A DNA stretch of 25,725 nt from JBCCFW01 sp039029535 (GTDB lineage Bacteria > Acidobacteriota > JBCCFW01). The stretch lies in NCBI GenBank assembly GCA_039029535.1, contig JBCCFW010000103.1, positions 1 to 25,725 of the forward strand, written 5' to 3'. This document shows positions 14,102 to 21,719 of this stretch, in pieces. How positions within the stretch are numbered: position 1 is the stretch's first letter; each line of letters opens with the position of its first letter. The notes beneath the pieces were generated by a model. It did no database searches. It was not told the DNA's origin and was given only the letters and a program-made list of their open reading frames with translations. The position numbers were made by a program, and so were the translations under genes.

Positions 14102-16252
14102 ATGCGGAAGAGGGCGTGCGATCGAGGGCGCTGGGTGACGCGAGCGGCTCCGTGCCTGCTGGCGATGCTGCTCTCCTGCGTGCGACAGGTCGACGGACCG
14201 ACACCTGCGAGTGCCGAGCTCGGGGTCCGTCGCGTGCTGCGCCTGGGGCACTCGTCGTCCGTGACGAGCGCCGTTCATCAGGCGGCGCTGCGTCTGGGTC
14301 GGGACATCGAGCGAGCGACCGGGGGAGAGCTGCGTCTCTCGGTTCATCCGGCCCGGGAGCTCGGCGGCGACCAGGAGATGATCGAGATGGCGCGCCGAGG
14401 TCAGTTGGACCTCCTGGTGGCCTCGGCGGCGAGCCTCTCCGTCGCGAGCAGCTCGATGCAACTGCTCGAGCTGCCCTTCTTCTTTCCCAGCCGTGCCGAT
14501 CAGCACCGCCTCCTCGATGGTCGGGTCGGTCGGCGCTTGCTGGACGACCTTCGCGGGCAGGGGTTGATGGGGCTCGCCTTCTGGGATGGTGGTGGCAAGC
14601 ACCTGACCTGCAATCGGGCGTTGCTCTCGCTGGACGACTTTCGAGGTCGGACCTTCCATGTCGTCGGGAGCGAGGTGGCGCGGGATCAGTTCGAGTGCCT
14701 GGGAGGACGCGCGCTCCCCGTCGACATCGGGCGGGCCCATGATGCGTTGCGGGACGGAGCAGCCGATGGGCGGGAGAGCACGCTCTGCTCCATCGTCGAG
14801 CACGGGCTCCACGAGGTGCAGTCGCACCTGGTCCTGACCGGTCACGGCCACCGTGCGCTGGTCGTGGCCCTCTCCGTCGACGAGGCAGACCGGCTCGGGC
14901 CCCGACATCAGGAGCTGGTGGCCCGCCTGGCTCGAGAGCTGGTCGTGGCGCAACGCGAGGACGTGCGTCGCCAGGAGACGCTGGCGTTGGAAGCGCTGAG
15001 GGACGAGCCCGGCTTCGAGATCGTCGAGGTCGACGATCGGCTGCGCTCTGAGCTGAGCGGACGGTTGCTGCCGATCGCCGAGGTGAATCGACTGACCATC
15101 GGAACCGGGCTGGTCGAGATGGCCCTTCAAGAGCTCGACGACGGTCGAGTGCTCGACCGCGATGCCATCGTCATCGGTCTCGACGCCGACCTGCAGGGCA
15201 ACTCGGCGCGATCGGGACTGGCCATACGCCGAGGCATGGAGCTGGCCATCGAGGAGATCAACGCCGACGGAGGAGTGCTCGGGCGCAGGCTGGAGATGGT
15301 TGCGCGAGACAATTCGATGATCGCAGCGCGCGGGCTGGCGAACCTGGAGTACCTGCGCAACATCGAGCAACTCGTGGCGGTGGTCGGTGGCATCAGCAGC
15401 CCGGTTGCCCTCGCCCAGCTCGACACCATCCACGAGCATCGGCTCATCTACCTCGATCCCTGGGCGGCTGCGACCGGCATCGTGGCCAACGGTCGCGATC
15501 CCAACTACGTCTTCCGGGTCTCCGTCCGAGACGAGCACGCGGCCGGCTATCTCATTCCCCGAGCCCTGGAGATCTCGCCCCAGGTGGCGTTGTTGCTGGT
15601 GAACAACGGCTGGGGGCGCAGCAATCATCGGGCGATGATGACCTCGCTCGAGGAGCGTGGTCTGAGCCCCGTCGGGGTCGAGTGGTTCGACTGGGGCGAG
15701 AAGAACTGGCCGGAGAAGGTCGAGCGTCTCCGTCGCTTGGGGGCCGGCGTCATCGTCTACGTCGGGAACGGCGTGGAGGGGGCACGCTTCGTCGAGCTGC
15801 TGTCGAGGCTGGAGACCCCGATGCCCGTCGTCTCGCACTGGGGCATCACCGGTGCCGACTTCGCCGACCTGGCCGGCGACTCCCTGGACCGAGTGGACCT
15901 GCGGGTGTTGCAGTCCTTCAGCTTCATCGGAAACGAGAGGGCCGAGAGCCTGGTCGAGCGCTACTCGCAGCGCTACGGAGTCGTCGACGCACGAGGGATC
16001 GTGGCACCGGTCGGCACGGCTCACGCGTACGACCTCGTCCACCTCCTGGCCCGAGCCATCCGACGAGCCGGCACGACCGAGAGACCGATGGTGCGCGAGG
16101 CTCTCGAACGAGTGGAGCAGCACGAGGGGGTGGTCAAGCGCTATGCGCCCCCCTTCACTCCGGACCGGCACGATGCCCTCGACTCGTCGAGCTTCTTGAT
16201 GGCTCGCTACGAGGAGGGAGTGCTGGTGCCCCTGGGAGCCACTCGGCGGTGA
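14102..16252 (+). CDS. Dual solute-binding lipoprotein: TRAP DctP domain fused to ABC-type Peripla_BP_6 domain
   Basis: A 716-residue exported lipoprotein with a basic N-terminus, hydrophobic stretch and lipobox LLSC (Cys26). Residues ~44-325 are a DctP/TRAP-type binding domain: VLRLGHSSS, VHPARELGGDQEMIEMARRG, LELPFFFPS, LLSLDDFRGRTFHVVGS and ADGRES. The family's ligand-binding arginine (xRVP) appears as His186. Residues ~355-700 are a type I ABC periplasmic-binding fold: VIGLDADLQGNSARSGLAI, MELAIEEINADGGVLGRRLE, VVGGISSP and VAPVGTAHAYDLV. The frame is continuous across the junction. No TRAP (DctQM) or ABC permease lies nearby; the stop overlaps the GTG of a histidine kinase by 4 bp. A ligand-presenting sensor partner is the best inference. 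Confidence 0.88.
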   Translation: MRKRACDRGRWVTRAAPCLLAMLLSCVRQVDGPTPASAELGVRRVLRLGHSSSVTSAVHQAALRLGRDIERATGGELRLSVHPARELGGDQEMIEMARRGQLDLLVASAASLSVASSSMQLLELPFFFPSRADQHRLLDGRVGRRLLDDLRGQGLMGLAFWDGGGKHLTCNRALLSLDDFRGRTFHVVGSEVARDQFECLGGRALPVDIGRAHDALRDGAADGRESTLCSIVEHGLHEVQSHLVLTGHGHRALVVALSVDEADRLGPRHQELVARLARELVVAQREDVRRQETLALEALRDEPGFEIVEVDDRLRSELSGRLLPIAEVNRLTIGTGLVEMALQELDDGRVLDRDAIVIGLDADLQGNSARSGLAIRRGMELAIEEINADGGVLGRRLEMVARDNSMIAARGLANLEYLRNIEQLVAVVGGISSPVALAQLDTIHEHRLIYLDPWAAATGIVANGRDPNYVFRVSVRDEHAAGYLIPRALEISPQVALLLVNNGWGRSNHRAMMTSLEERGLSPVGVEWFDWGEKNWPEKVERLRRLGAGVIVYVGNGVEGARFVELLSRLETPMPVVSHWGITGADFADLAGDSLDRVDLRVLQSFSFIGNERAESLVERYSQRYGVVDARGIVAPVGTAHAYDLVHLLARAIRRAGTTERPMVREALERVEQHEGVVKRYAPPFTPDRHDALDSSSFLMARYEEGVLVPLGATRR

Positions 16253-18003
16253 CCGACGGGAGAGCCGGTGCTGGCTCGGCTGGCCAGAGCATCGAGACCC
16301 GGCTCGTCGTCGGGATGGTGATCCTCATGGTGGGGCAGCTCGCCCTGCTGGCGGGGATCGGGGTCTTCGTGGAGGTGGTCCGGTTGATGGCGAGGGCGCA
16401 GGCTCAACTCGAGCAGGCTGCGGTGCACGCTCTCGAGACCGTCGAGCTGCGGCTCGGGTTCGTGGTCGACAACGTGCAGGCCTTCGCGGGCTCCTCCTTC
16501 GTCGTCAACTCGGTCGTCGATGCGACGGGTCGCTCGCACTACCTGCCCGAGGCGGTCAGGGAGATGACCGAGAACGACTACATCGCGTCGGTCACGGTCG
16601 TCGACTTTGCGGGTCACCCCATCCAGACCAGTCGGAACGCGTCTTCGGAGTGGCTGAAGAGGGTGGACCTGTCGGCGACGCTCGGTGCCGGTCGGGCTGG
16701 GCTCTTCGTCACCGAGGACGGACGAGTCGTCACCGTGGCACCCATCGAGTACTACGACACCCCTCAAGGAGCCGTCGTCGTCGAGCTGCACGCGACGACT
16801 CTCTTCCAGGACGGTCTCTCCAGCCCCGAGCGCCCCTGCTCGATGGAGCTCGATGGCAAGCCAGTCTGGGCGCAGGGGGCGGAGGGCGAGGAGTTGGTCA
16901 CCTTCACGCTCACTGCCGGTGCCGAACAGCCGCACTTGCACGAGCTCTCGGCACGACTCTCCGTGCACGAGCCCCGCGAGCACGCACGGGCTCTGGTGCT
17001 GGAGTTTCTCCTGCAGGTCGTGATCGCGGGCTTCTTCGCGCTGGTGGCTTCGGTGTTCCTGGCCCGCCAGCTCGGGAGACGGCTGTCGAGACCCATCCGC
17101 CTGTTGGCTGAGCGGGTTCGACGCGGCGTGCATCCCTGTGGCCCGGTCGGCACCAGGGACGAGCTGGAGACTCTCGCGTCTGCGATCGACCACCAAACGA
17201 GCGCCCTGGTCGAGGTGCATCAGGAGCTGGAGGCCAAGGTCGCTGAGCGCACGGCCGAGCTCGCCGAGAGGACACGCAAGCTCGAGCGCTCCAACGCCGA
17301 TCTCGAGAGCTTCGCTTACGCCACCTCTCATGACCTCCGCAGCCCGCTGCGACACGTCGATGGTCTCGTCACGCTCTTGATCGAGGAGGGTGAGCTCGAG
17401 TCGAACGAGAGATTCGCCGACCATGCCCGACTGCTTCGCGAGCGGGTGAGCCGAATGGAGGCTCTCATCGAGGGGATCCTCGCCTACTCGCGTGCCGAAT
17501 CGGTGGGCGAGCTCACCGAGGACGTCGATGTCGGCTCCCTGCTCGAAGAGATGCTCGAACAAGACGTCACGGTGCCGAACGGCTTCCGGGTCGAGGTGCA
17601 GGACGGACTGCCCACGATTCGTGGCAACGCGACCTTCGTGCGGCAGGTGTTCTTCAACTTGATCTCCAACGCCGTGAAGCATCACGACCGCGAGGACGGC
17701 TTGGTCGCGGTCGGCTGGCGGAGACGGGAGGACTTTCACGAGTTCTCCGTCGTCGATGACGGGCCGGGCATCGAGGCTCGTCATCACGAGAAGATCTTCG
17801 GCCTCTTCCAGACCCTGGGCCGAGAGCGCAACGCCGAGAGCAGTGGCATCGGTCTCGCCTTGGTGAAGCGCATTCTCGACGAGGTCGGCGGTGAGCTGTC
17901 GCTCGTGTCCGAGCCTGGCTCTGGTGCGCGCTTCGTGTTCACGTGGCCGTCGGCTCGGGTCGTGACTCGGGACCTGGCGGCCGTGGGGTCCGAGCTGCCG
18001 TGA
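16249..18003 (+). CDS. Membrane sensor histidine kinase with CACHE-like periplasmic domain
   Basis: A 584-residue kinase starting at the GTG that overlaps the binding-protein stop (GTGA). TM1 is at about 18-42; a ~205-residue periplasmic region contains NDYIASVTVVDFAGHPI and a VVTVAPIEYYD...GAVVVEL strand pattern resembling CACHE folds; TM2 is at about 249-271. A HAMP-like linker and a coiled coil (about 318-350) follow. The HisKA domain has the phospho-acceptor H361 in FAYATSHDLRSPLRHVDG, the phytochrome-associated subtype. The ATPase domain keeps N (LISNAVKHH), G1 (DDGPGI), F (FGLF) and G2 (SSGIGLALVK) boxes, so it should be active. Its periplasmic part probably contacts the dual binding protein; phosphate should pass to the regulator 27 bp downstream. 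Confidence 0.92.
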   Translation: MTDGRAGAGSAGQSIETRLVVGMVILMVGQLALLAGIGVFVEVVRLMARAQAQLEQAAVHALETVELRLGFVVDNVQAFAGSSFVVNSVVDATGRSHYLPEAVREMTENDYIASVTVVDFAGHPIQTSRNASSEWLKRVDLSATLGAGRAGLFVTEDGRVVTVAPIEYYDTPQGAVVVELHATTLFQDGLSSPERPCSMELDGKPVWAQGAEGEELVTFTLTAGAEQPHLHELSARLSVHEPREHARALVLEFLLQVVIAGFFALVASVFLARQLGRRLSRPIRLLAERVRRGVHPCGPVGTRDELETLASAIDHQTSALVEVHQELEAKVAERTAELAERTRKLERSNADLESFAYATSHDLRSPLRHVDGLVTLLIEEGELESNERFADHARLLRERVSRMEALIEGILAYSRAESVGELTEDVDVGSLLEEMLEQDVTVPNGFRVEVQDGLPTIRGNATFVRQVFFNLISNAVKHHDREDGLVAVGWRRREDFHEFSVVDDGPGIEARHHEKIFGLFQTLGRERNAESSGIGLALVKRILDEVGGELSLVSEPGSGARFVFTWPSARVVTRDLAAVGSELP

Positions 18004-18030
18004 GAGCGGTCGGCATGCAGGAGAGATGAC

Positions 18031-18462
18031 GTGAACGAGCTGGTGAGCATCCTGTTGGTCGAGGACGACGAGGTCGACGTGCTCCTGTTCCGGAGGGCCT
18101 TGTCACGGTTGAAGCTCGAGAACCCGCTCTTCGTCGCGAGCAATGGCGAGGAGGCTCTCGGCCAGCTACGCGGCCAGGAGAACGAGCCAGCCTTGCCTCG
18201 GCCCTACGTGGTGATGCTCGATCTCAACATGCCGCGGATGGGTGGTCTCGAGTTCCTCGAGGTGATTCGTGAGGACCCGGAGCTCAGCGACACGGTGGTC
18301 TTCGTGCTGACGACCTCGGCCGCCGACGAGGACCTGCTGAGGACGGAGAGCCGGAATGTCGCGGGCTATCTCCTGAAGAAGAACCTGATCGACGAGTTGG
18401 CGAAGGTCGCCGATCGGCTCGCTGACCGCCGTCTCGTCGCTTCGCGGTCCGGTGAGCCCTGA
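18031..18462 (+). CDS. Single-domain (Rcp1/CheY-like) response regulator
   Basis: A 143-residue receiver with no output domain. The acidic pocket EDDE is at 11-14, the phospho-acceptor Asp is D64 in VVMLDLNMPRMGG, LTTS gives the conserved Thr/Ser, and the Lys lies in GYLLKKN. The sequence type matches Rcp1-like regulators that pair with phytochrome-type HisKA kinases, the type encoded immediately upstream. The start is the GTG at 18031 with AGGAGAG about 7-13 bases upstream. With no DNA-binding or enzymatic domain it must signal through protein contact or a phosphorelay; the target is not evident. A 187-bp spacer (18463-18649) with small hairpins, such as GCTCGC/GCGAGC at 18600-18615, separates it from the next gene. 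Confidence 0.92.
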   Translation: MNELVSILLVEDDEVDVLLFRRALSRLKLENPLFVASNGEEALGQLRGQENEPALPRPYVVMLDLNMPRMGGLEFLEVIREDPELSDTVVFVLTTSAADEDLLRTESRNVAGYLLKKNLIDELAKVADRLADRRLVASRSGEP

Positions 18463-18649
18463 GCGGGCCCAGGCCCCTCGCAGCCGGAAACGAACAGCTC
18501 GGTGCGCCGCCTGATGGCGGACTCTCCTCGAGGACGACGTACCCAGTAGAGAGAACGGTCAGTCACGAGGAATCGCCCGGATCGGTCGGGTGATGGCGCG
18601 CTCGCCCTCGCGAGCCGGCTGACGGCCGTCTCCTGATTGGGGGCACGAG

Positions 18650-19372
18650 GTGCGTCAGCCGATGACGTGCGAGCGAGGAGCTCGCCTAGCCTGGAGAACG
18701 GTGTCGCGCTGGCTCTTGCTGACGAGCCTGCTCACGTCGACGTCGTTCGTCGCGGCCGCCCGGGCGGCGGAGACGCTCTCCCCGACCGCGTTTCACGAGC
18801 AAGTGGATGCGCTCGAACGAGTGAGCGGTGCTCACCTGCTCGGCGCCTCGTTCGTGGGGCCGGGAGATCGGGTCTCACCCGAGTCGCTCCACGTGTTCCT
18901 CCCCTGGGCGGTACGAGGCAAGTTGGAGCTTCGCGTGGCCTCCGTCGACGCTCGTTACGTCGGGAGTGCCGAGTACGTCTTGATGCGTCCGACGAAGGGT
19001 TGGGTGCGGCTGGACTATCCCACCCGACACGCGTCGCGACTGCGAGGTCATCGGCCGGAGCGACTGGCCGTGCGAGCGGAGCTGCGGGGACGGCCCGGCG
19101 TGCTGCTCACCCGATGGGGAAGTGCCGTTCCGACGAGGGAGGTCGTGCTCTTCGTGAATTCCGAGAGGAGCGAGACTCACGCCATCGCTCAAGATGCGGC
19201 GGGCCGGCCTACCAAGAAAGCCTGCCGACGCATCGAGTCGGGCACGACCATCAAGTTCGACACGGTCTGTTCGATCCCGCTGGCCTCGTTGCCAAGTGAC
19301 GGTCAGGTCCACCTACAGCGACGTCGTGGGAACTCTCGGCTGCCGCAGTTGGTGGTGAGGTTGGGCTGGTGA
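18650..19372 (+). CDS. Secreted protein of unknown function, first gene of a coupled trio
   Basis: Not recognised. A 240-residue protein with an arginine-rich N-terminus and a hydrophobic segment (about 20-40) ending in ARA-A, a likely signal peptide cleaved near residue 40. The mature part looks beta-rich, with motifs such as GKLELRVASVDARYVGSAEY and RPTKGWVRLDYPT, and has a Cys pair near the end (KKACRR and DTVCS). The start is the GTG at 18650, with GGGGG a few bases upstream; an in-frame ATG at 18662 is an alternative. Its stop overlaps the next gene by 4 bp (GTGA), so the two products are likely made in fixed ratio. It lies downstream of the sensory genes in the same direction, but 187 bp away. 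Confidence 0.7.
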   Translation: MRQPMTCERGARLAWRTVSRWLLLTSLLTSTSFVAAARAAETLSPTAFHEQVDALERVSGAHLLGASFVGPGDRVSPESLHVFLPWAVRGKLELRVASVDARYVGSAEYVLMRPTKGWVRLDYPTRHASRLRGHRPERLAVRAELRGRPGVLLTRWGSAVPTREVVLFVNSERSETHAIAQDAAGRPTKKACRRIESGTTIKFDTVCSIPLASLPSDGQVHLQRRRGNSRLPQLVVRLGW

Positions 19373-20559
19373 GCGCTCGGGCTCTCGTGCGCTTCGAGGC
19401 CTTACGCCTGCGCACCCAACAGGTGCGGCTGTCCGAAGTGCCGCTGCGGGTCGTCCTCTCGGCAGCGCTCGGTGTCGTGATGCTGATCGTCGCGACGGTG
19501 CTGCTGCTGTCGAACTTCGCCGATCTCACCGTTACCGTGGACGCGAGGACCGAGACGGTCGCCTGGGACGTGGAGAAGTCAGCCGATGGGCGACCCTACG
19601 TGCTCGTCTTGCCGCCCGGCGACTGCCACTACTACCAGCTCCGTCGTCTCGAGGATCGAGTGGAGGACGAGCTTCACGGCGTCAGCATCGATGAGCCCGT
19701 CTCGCTGGTGATCGCTGGCTCGGCACGCATCGAGATCGAGCGTAGCTCTGTCGGCGAAATCCGAGTCACCGTCCGCGAGAGCGACGTCGGCGAAGCCGAC
19801 GGTTCACTTGGCGTCTCGGTGTTCGGCTCGTCCGCGCAGCTCGCCGAGTGTCACGACACGTTGACCTACGTCAGCCGCTGTCACCGGGCCTCGAAGGGGC
19901 CCTGTGCCGGCGTCGACTTTGCGTTTCGGGCATTGATCCGGGCCGAGCGCCTGATCGTCGGCGGGCATCCGTTGGAGCGCGTACCTCCACAGGCCGATGC
20001 GGTCGCGGCGTTCGCGGAGGCACCACCCCCTTCACTGGCGCTGCGCGAGGGCAGGCTCCGGGCGTTCAACCAGGCCGTGGGATACGGGACTCGATATCAG
20101 CTCTCTGAGGAGGTGCTCGACCTCGGCGACGTGGTCGTGCTGGAGGCCTCGGAGCCGGATGGCCCCGGCGAGCCCCTCGTGTGGGGAGCCGTCTCGGCGA
20201 CCTTCGATACTTCTGGAGGATTGTCCGATGCCCTTCACGTGGTCGCCCATGCAAAGAGGGAGCGAGTCGAAGTCTCGCGCTTCGGAGGTGGCTATCGATT
20301 CGGAGCGACGACCTGGGACGCCTTGGCCTCGCAGCCGGTCTTCCAGGCGTTCTGGATCGCGCTGGCCTCCTTCGTCTTGCTCTTGAACGGCTTCTCCTCA
20401 CTCCGTGGGCTCATCCGCTCGCGGTCCGAAGAGCAAGCAAGCGCGCGAGGAGATGACGAGCGCGCGATGGCTGAAACCTACCTGAGATCGGAGTTGACGC
20501 AGGAGTACGTCGACGACTCACCAGTCGACGAGCGACTGGAAGACGGGAGAGTGAAATGA
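19369..20559 (+). CDS. Two-TM protein with large periplasmic domain, unknown function
   Basis: Not recognised. 396 residues. A basic cytoplasmic N-terminus is followed by TM1 (about 29-49, VVLSAALGVVMLIVATVLLL) and a periplasmic domain of about 275 residues with four cysteines (HYY-adjacent, LAEC, SRC and GPC) and beta-rich character. TM2 (about 325-345, AFWIALASFVLLLNGF) leads to an acidic cytoplasmic tail (EEQASARGDDERAMAE...). The pattern suggests a membrane scaffold that links a periplasmic event to the cytoplasm. It starts at a GTG overlapping the stop of the previous gene, and its own stop overlaps the ATG of the protease-like gene (ATGA), so all three are translationally coupled. Confidence 0.7.
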   Translation: MSARALVRFEALRLRTQQVRLSEVPLRVVLSAALGVVMLIVATVLLLSNFADLTVTVDARTETVAWDVEKSADGRPYVLVLPPGDCHYYQLRRLEDRVEDELHGVSIDEPVSLVIAGSARIEIERSSVGEIRVTVRESDVGEADGSLGVSVFGSSAQLAECHDTLTYVSRCHRASKGPCAGVDFAFRALIRAERLIVGGHPLERVPPQADAVAAFAEAPPPSLALREGRLRAFNQAVGYGTRYQLSEEVLDLGDVVVLEASEPDGPGEPLVWGAVSATFDTSGGLSDALHVVAHAKRERVEVSRFGGGYRFGATTWDALASQPVFQAFWIALASFVLLLNGFSSLRGLIRSRSEEQASARGDDERAMAETYLRSELTQEYVDDSPVDERLEDGRVK

Positions 20560-21701
20560 GTTCGATGCAACGAGCAGGGAAGACGGTGTCGATCGCGGCC
20601 GGAGTGGCCTTGGGGCTCTTCGTCGTGGGTAGCGCCTTGGCGGCGCCCGTTCACGTGGAGACGAACACGGGGCAAGCGGGAGGGGGGCTCAGCATCGCGA
20701 AGCGGTCGGACTGCTTCGTGGTGACGCCGTTCCACGTGGTCGATTTCGCAACGCGCATCACGGTGTACGACGACGCAGGAGGCCGAGCCTCGGCTCGAGT
20801 CGTGACCGAGTTCGAGAAGGAAGATCTCGCCGTGTTGCAGTTGGACTCGACGGGTGGCTTCCGCTGCGGTCTCGATTGGCAGGATGGCCTCGACGCGGAG
20901 CGTCGGGCGAGCTCGGTGGACTTCTTGACCTCCATTCGTCAGCGCAGCATCCAGGGCTCCGATCGCCGTCGTCACTTCTTCTCTGGGCGTGAGGGGACGA
21001 CGCACTTCCGGCTGCGGCCCTACGATCCGGTCGACAAGCTCGCAGAGATGGACAGCGGTGCCGTCGTGCTCGCCGGAGGCTCCCTGATCGCCATGGTGGT
21101 GAGCGTGGATCCGCGGACTGGCGAGTCCGTCGCCTTGCGGCAAGACGTCATCCACGGTCTCGTTCGCTCGACCGTGCTCGAGAACAAGAGGGTGCTCTAC
21201 GTCGAGCCCTTGCAGGTCGAGGGTCGTGAGAGTCGCGTCGCGAGCCTGGGCGCCTACCGAACCTTGGAGAGCGTGCTCGACTACGAGGTCCGTGAGTTCC
21301 GTCCCGGGGACCCCACGCGTGGTCAGGCGACCCTGCCGCACGATGCCGACTACGTGCTACGCGGGCACGTCCTTCGAGTCGAGGATCGCCGCGTGGAGAA
21401 CAAGAAGTACCGGGGGCGGCTCGTCGACAAGGCCGTTCGTCGAGCGAAGGTCAAGGGCTTCCTGGGCGAGGTCCTCAACGAAGCGAAGGAGTACGCCAAG
21501 GGCGATCGGCATGTCATGCGCTACACGGTCGAGGCGGAGTTCACGCTCTTCCACGTGCCGACGGGACGGACGACACGGCACTTCGTTCGCGACGACTTCA
21601 AGCGCGATCAGGACGAGAGCCCGCAGTCGGCACGGGGGCGGGTGATCGAGCTGGCGCTGCATCGTGCGCTTCCGCAGCTGCTCGCCAAGGCGGGGCTGTA
21701 G
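20556..21701 (+). CDS. Secreted trypsin-like (HtrA-type fold) protein with extra C-terminal domain
   Basis: A 381-residue protein with a signal peptide (about 1-30, ending SALAA). Residues ~40-205 match the chymotrypsin/HtrA fold: GGGLSIAKRSDCFVVTPFHVV places the His at 60, VVTEFEKEDLAVLQLDS the Asp at 90, and MDSGAVVLAGG the Ser at 167. All three catalytic positions look occupied, although the nucleophile loop (MDSGAV) differs from the usual GNSGGP/GDSGGP, so activity is uncertain. There is no PDZ domain. A separate C-terminal domain (about 245-381: YVLRGHVLRVEDRRV, HVMRYTVEAEFTLFHVPTGR, then a terminal helix) is not recognised; it has the alternating pattern of an alpha/beta domain. Last gene of the coupled trio; it converges on the Ser/Thr kinase gene 18 bp away. 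Confidence 0.72.
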   Translation: MSSMQRAGKTVSIAAGVALGLFVVGSALAAPVHVETNTGQAGGGLSIAKRSDCFVVTPFHVVDFATRITVYDDAGGRASARVVTEFEKEDLAVLQLDSTGGFRCGLDWQDGLDAERRASSVDFLTSIRQRSIQGSDRRRHFFSGREGTTHFRLRPYDPVDKLAEMDSGAVVLAGGSLIAMVVSVDPRTGESVALRQDVIHGLVRSTVLENKRVLYVEPLQVEGRESRVASLGAYRTLESVLDYEVREFRPGDPTRGQATLPHDADYVLRGHVLRVEDRRVENKKYRGRLVDKAVRRAKVKGFLGEVLNEAKEYAKGDRHVMRYTVEAEFTLFHVPTGRTTRHFVRDDFKRDQDESPQSARGRVIELALHRALPQLLAKAGL

Positions 21702-21719
21702 AACGCGCTCTGCTGGCTA

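Noticed and set aside
13643..16171. 842-codon open frame on the minus strand opposite the dual-binding-protein gene
   Set aside because: GC-rich shadow of the strongly supported plus-strand genes; its translation is rich in Arg/Gln/His/Asp, has no domain and overlaps two genes at once.
16207..17787. 526-codon minus-strand open frame opposite the histidine kinase
   Set aside because: The kinase motifs on the plus strand are decisive; this is an antisense shadow.
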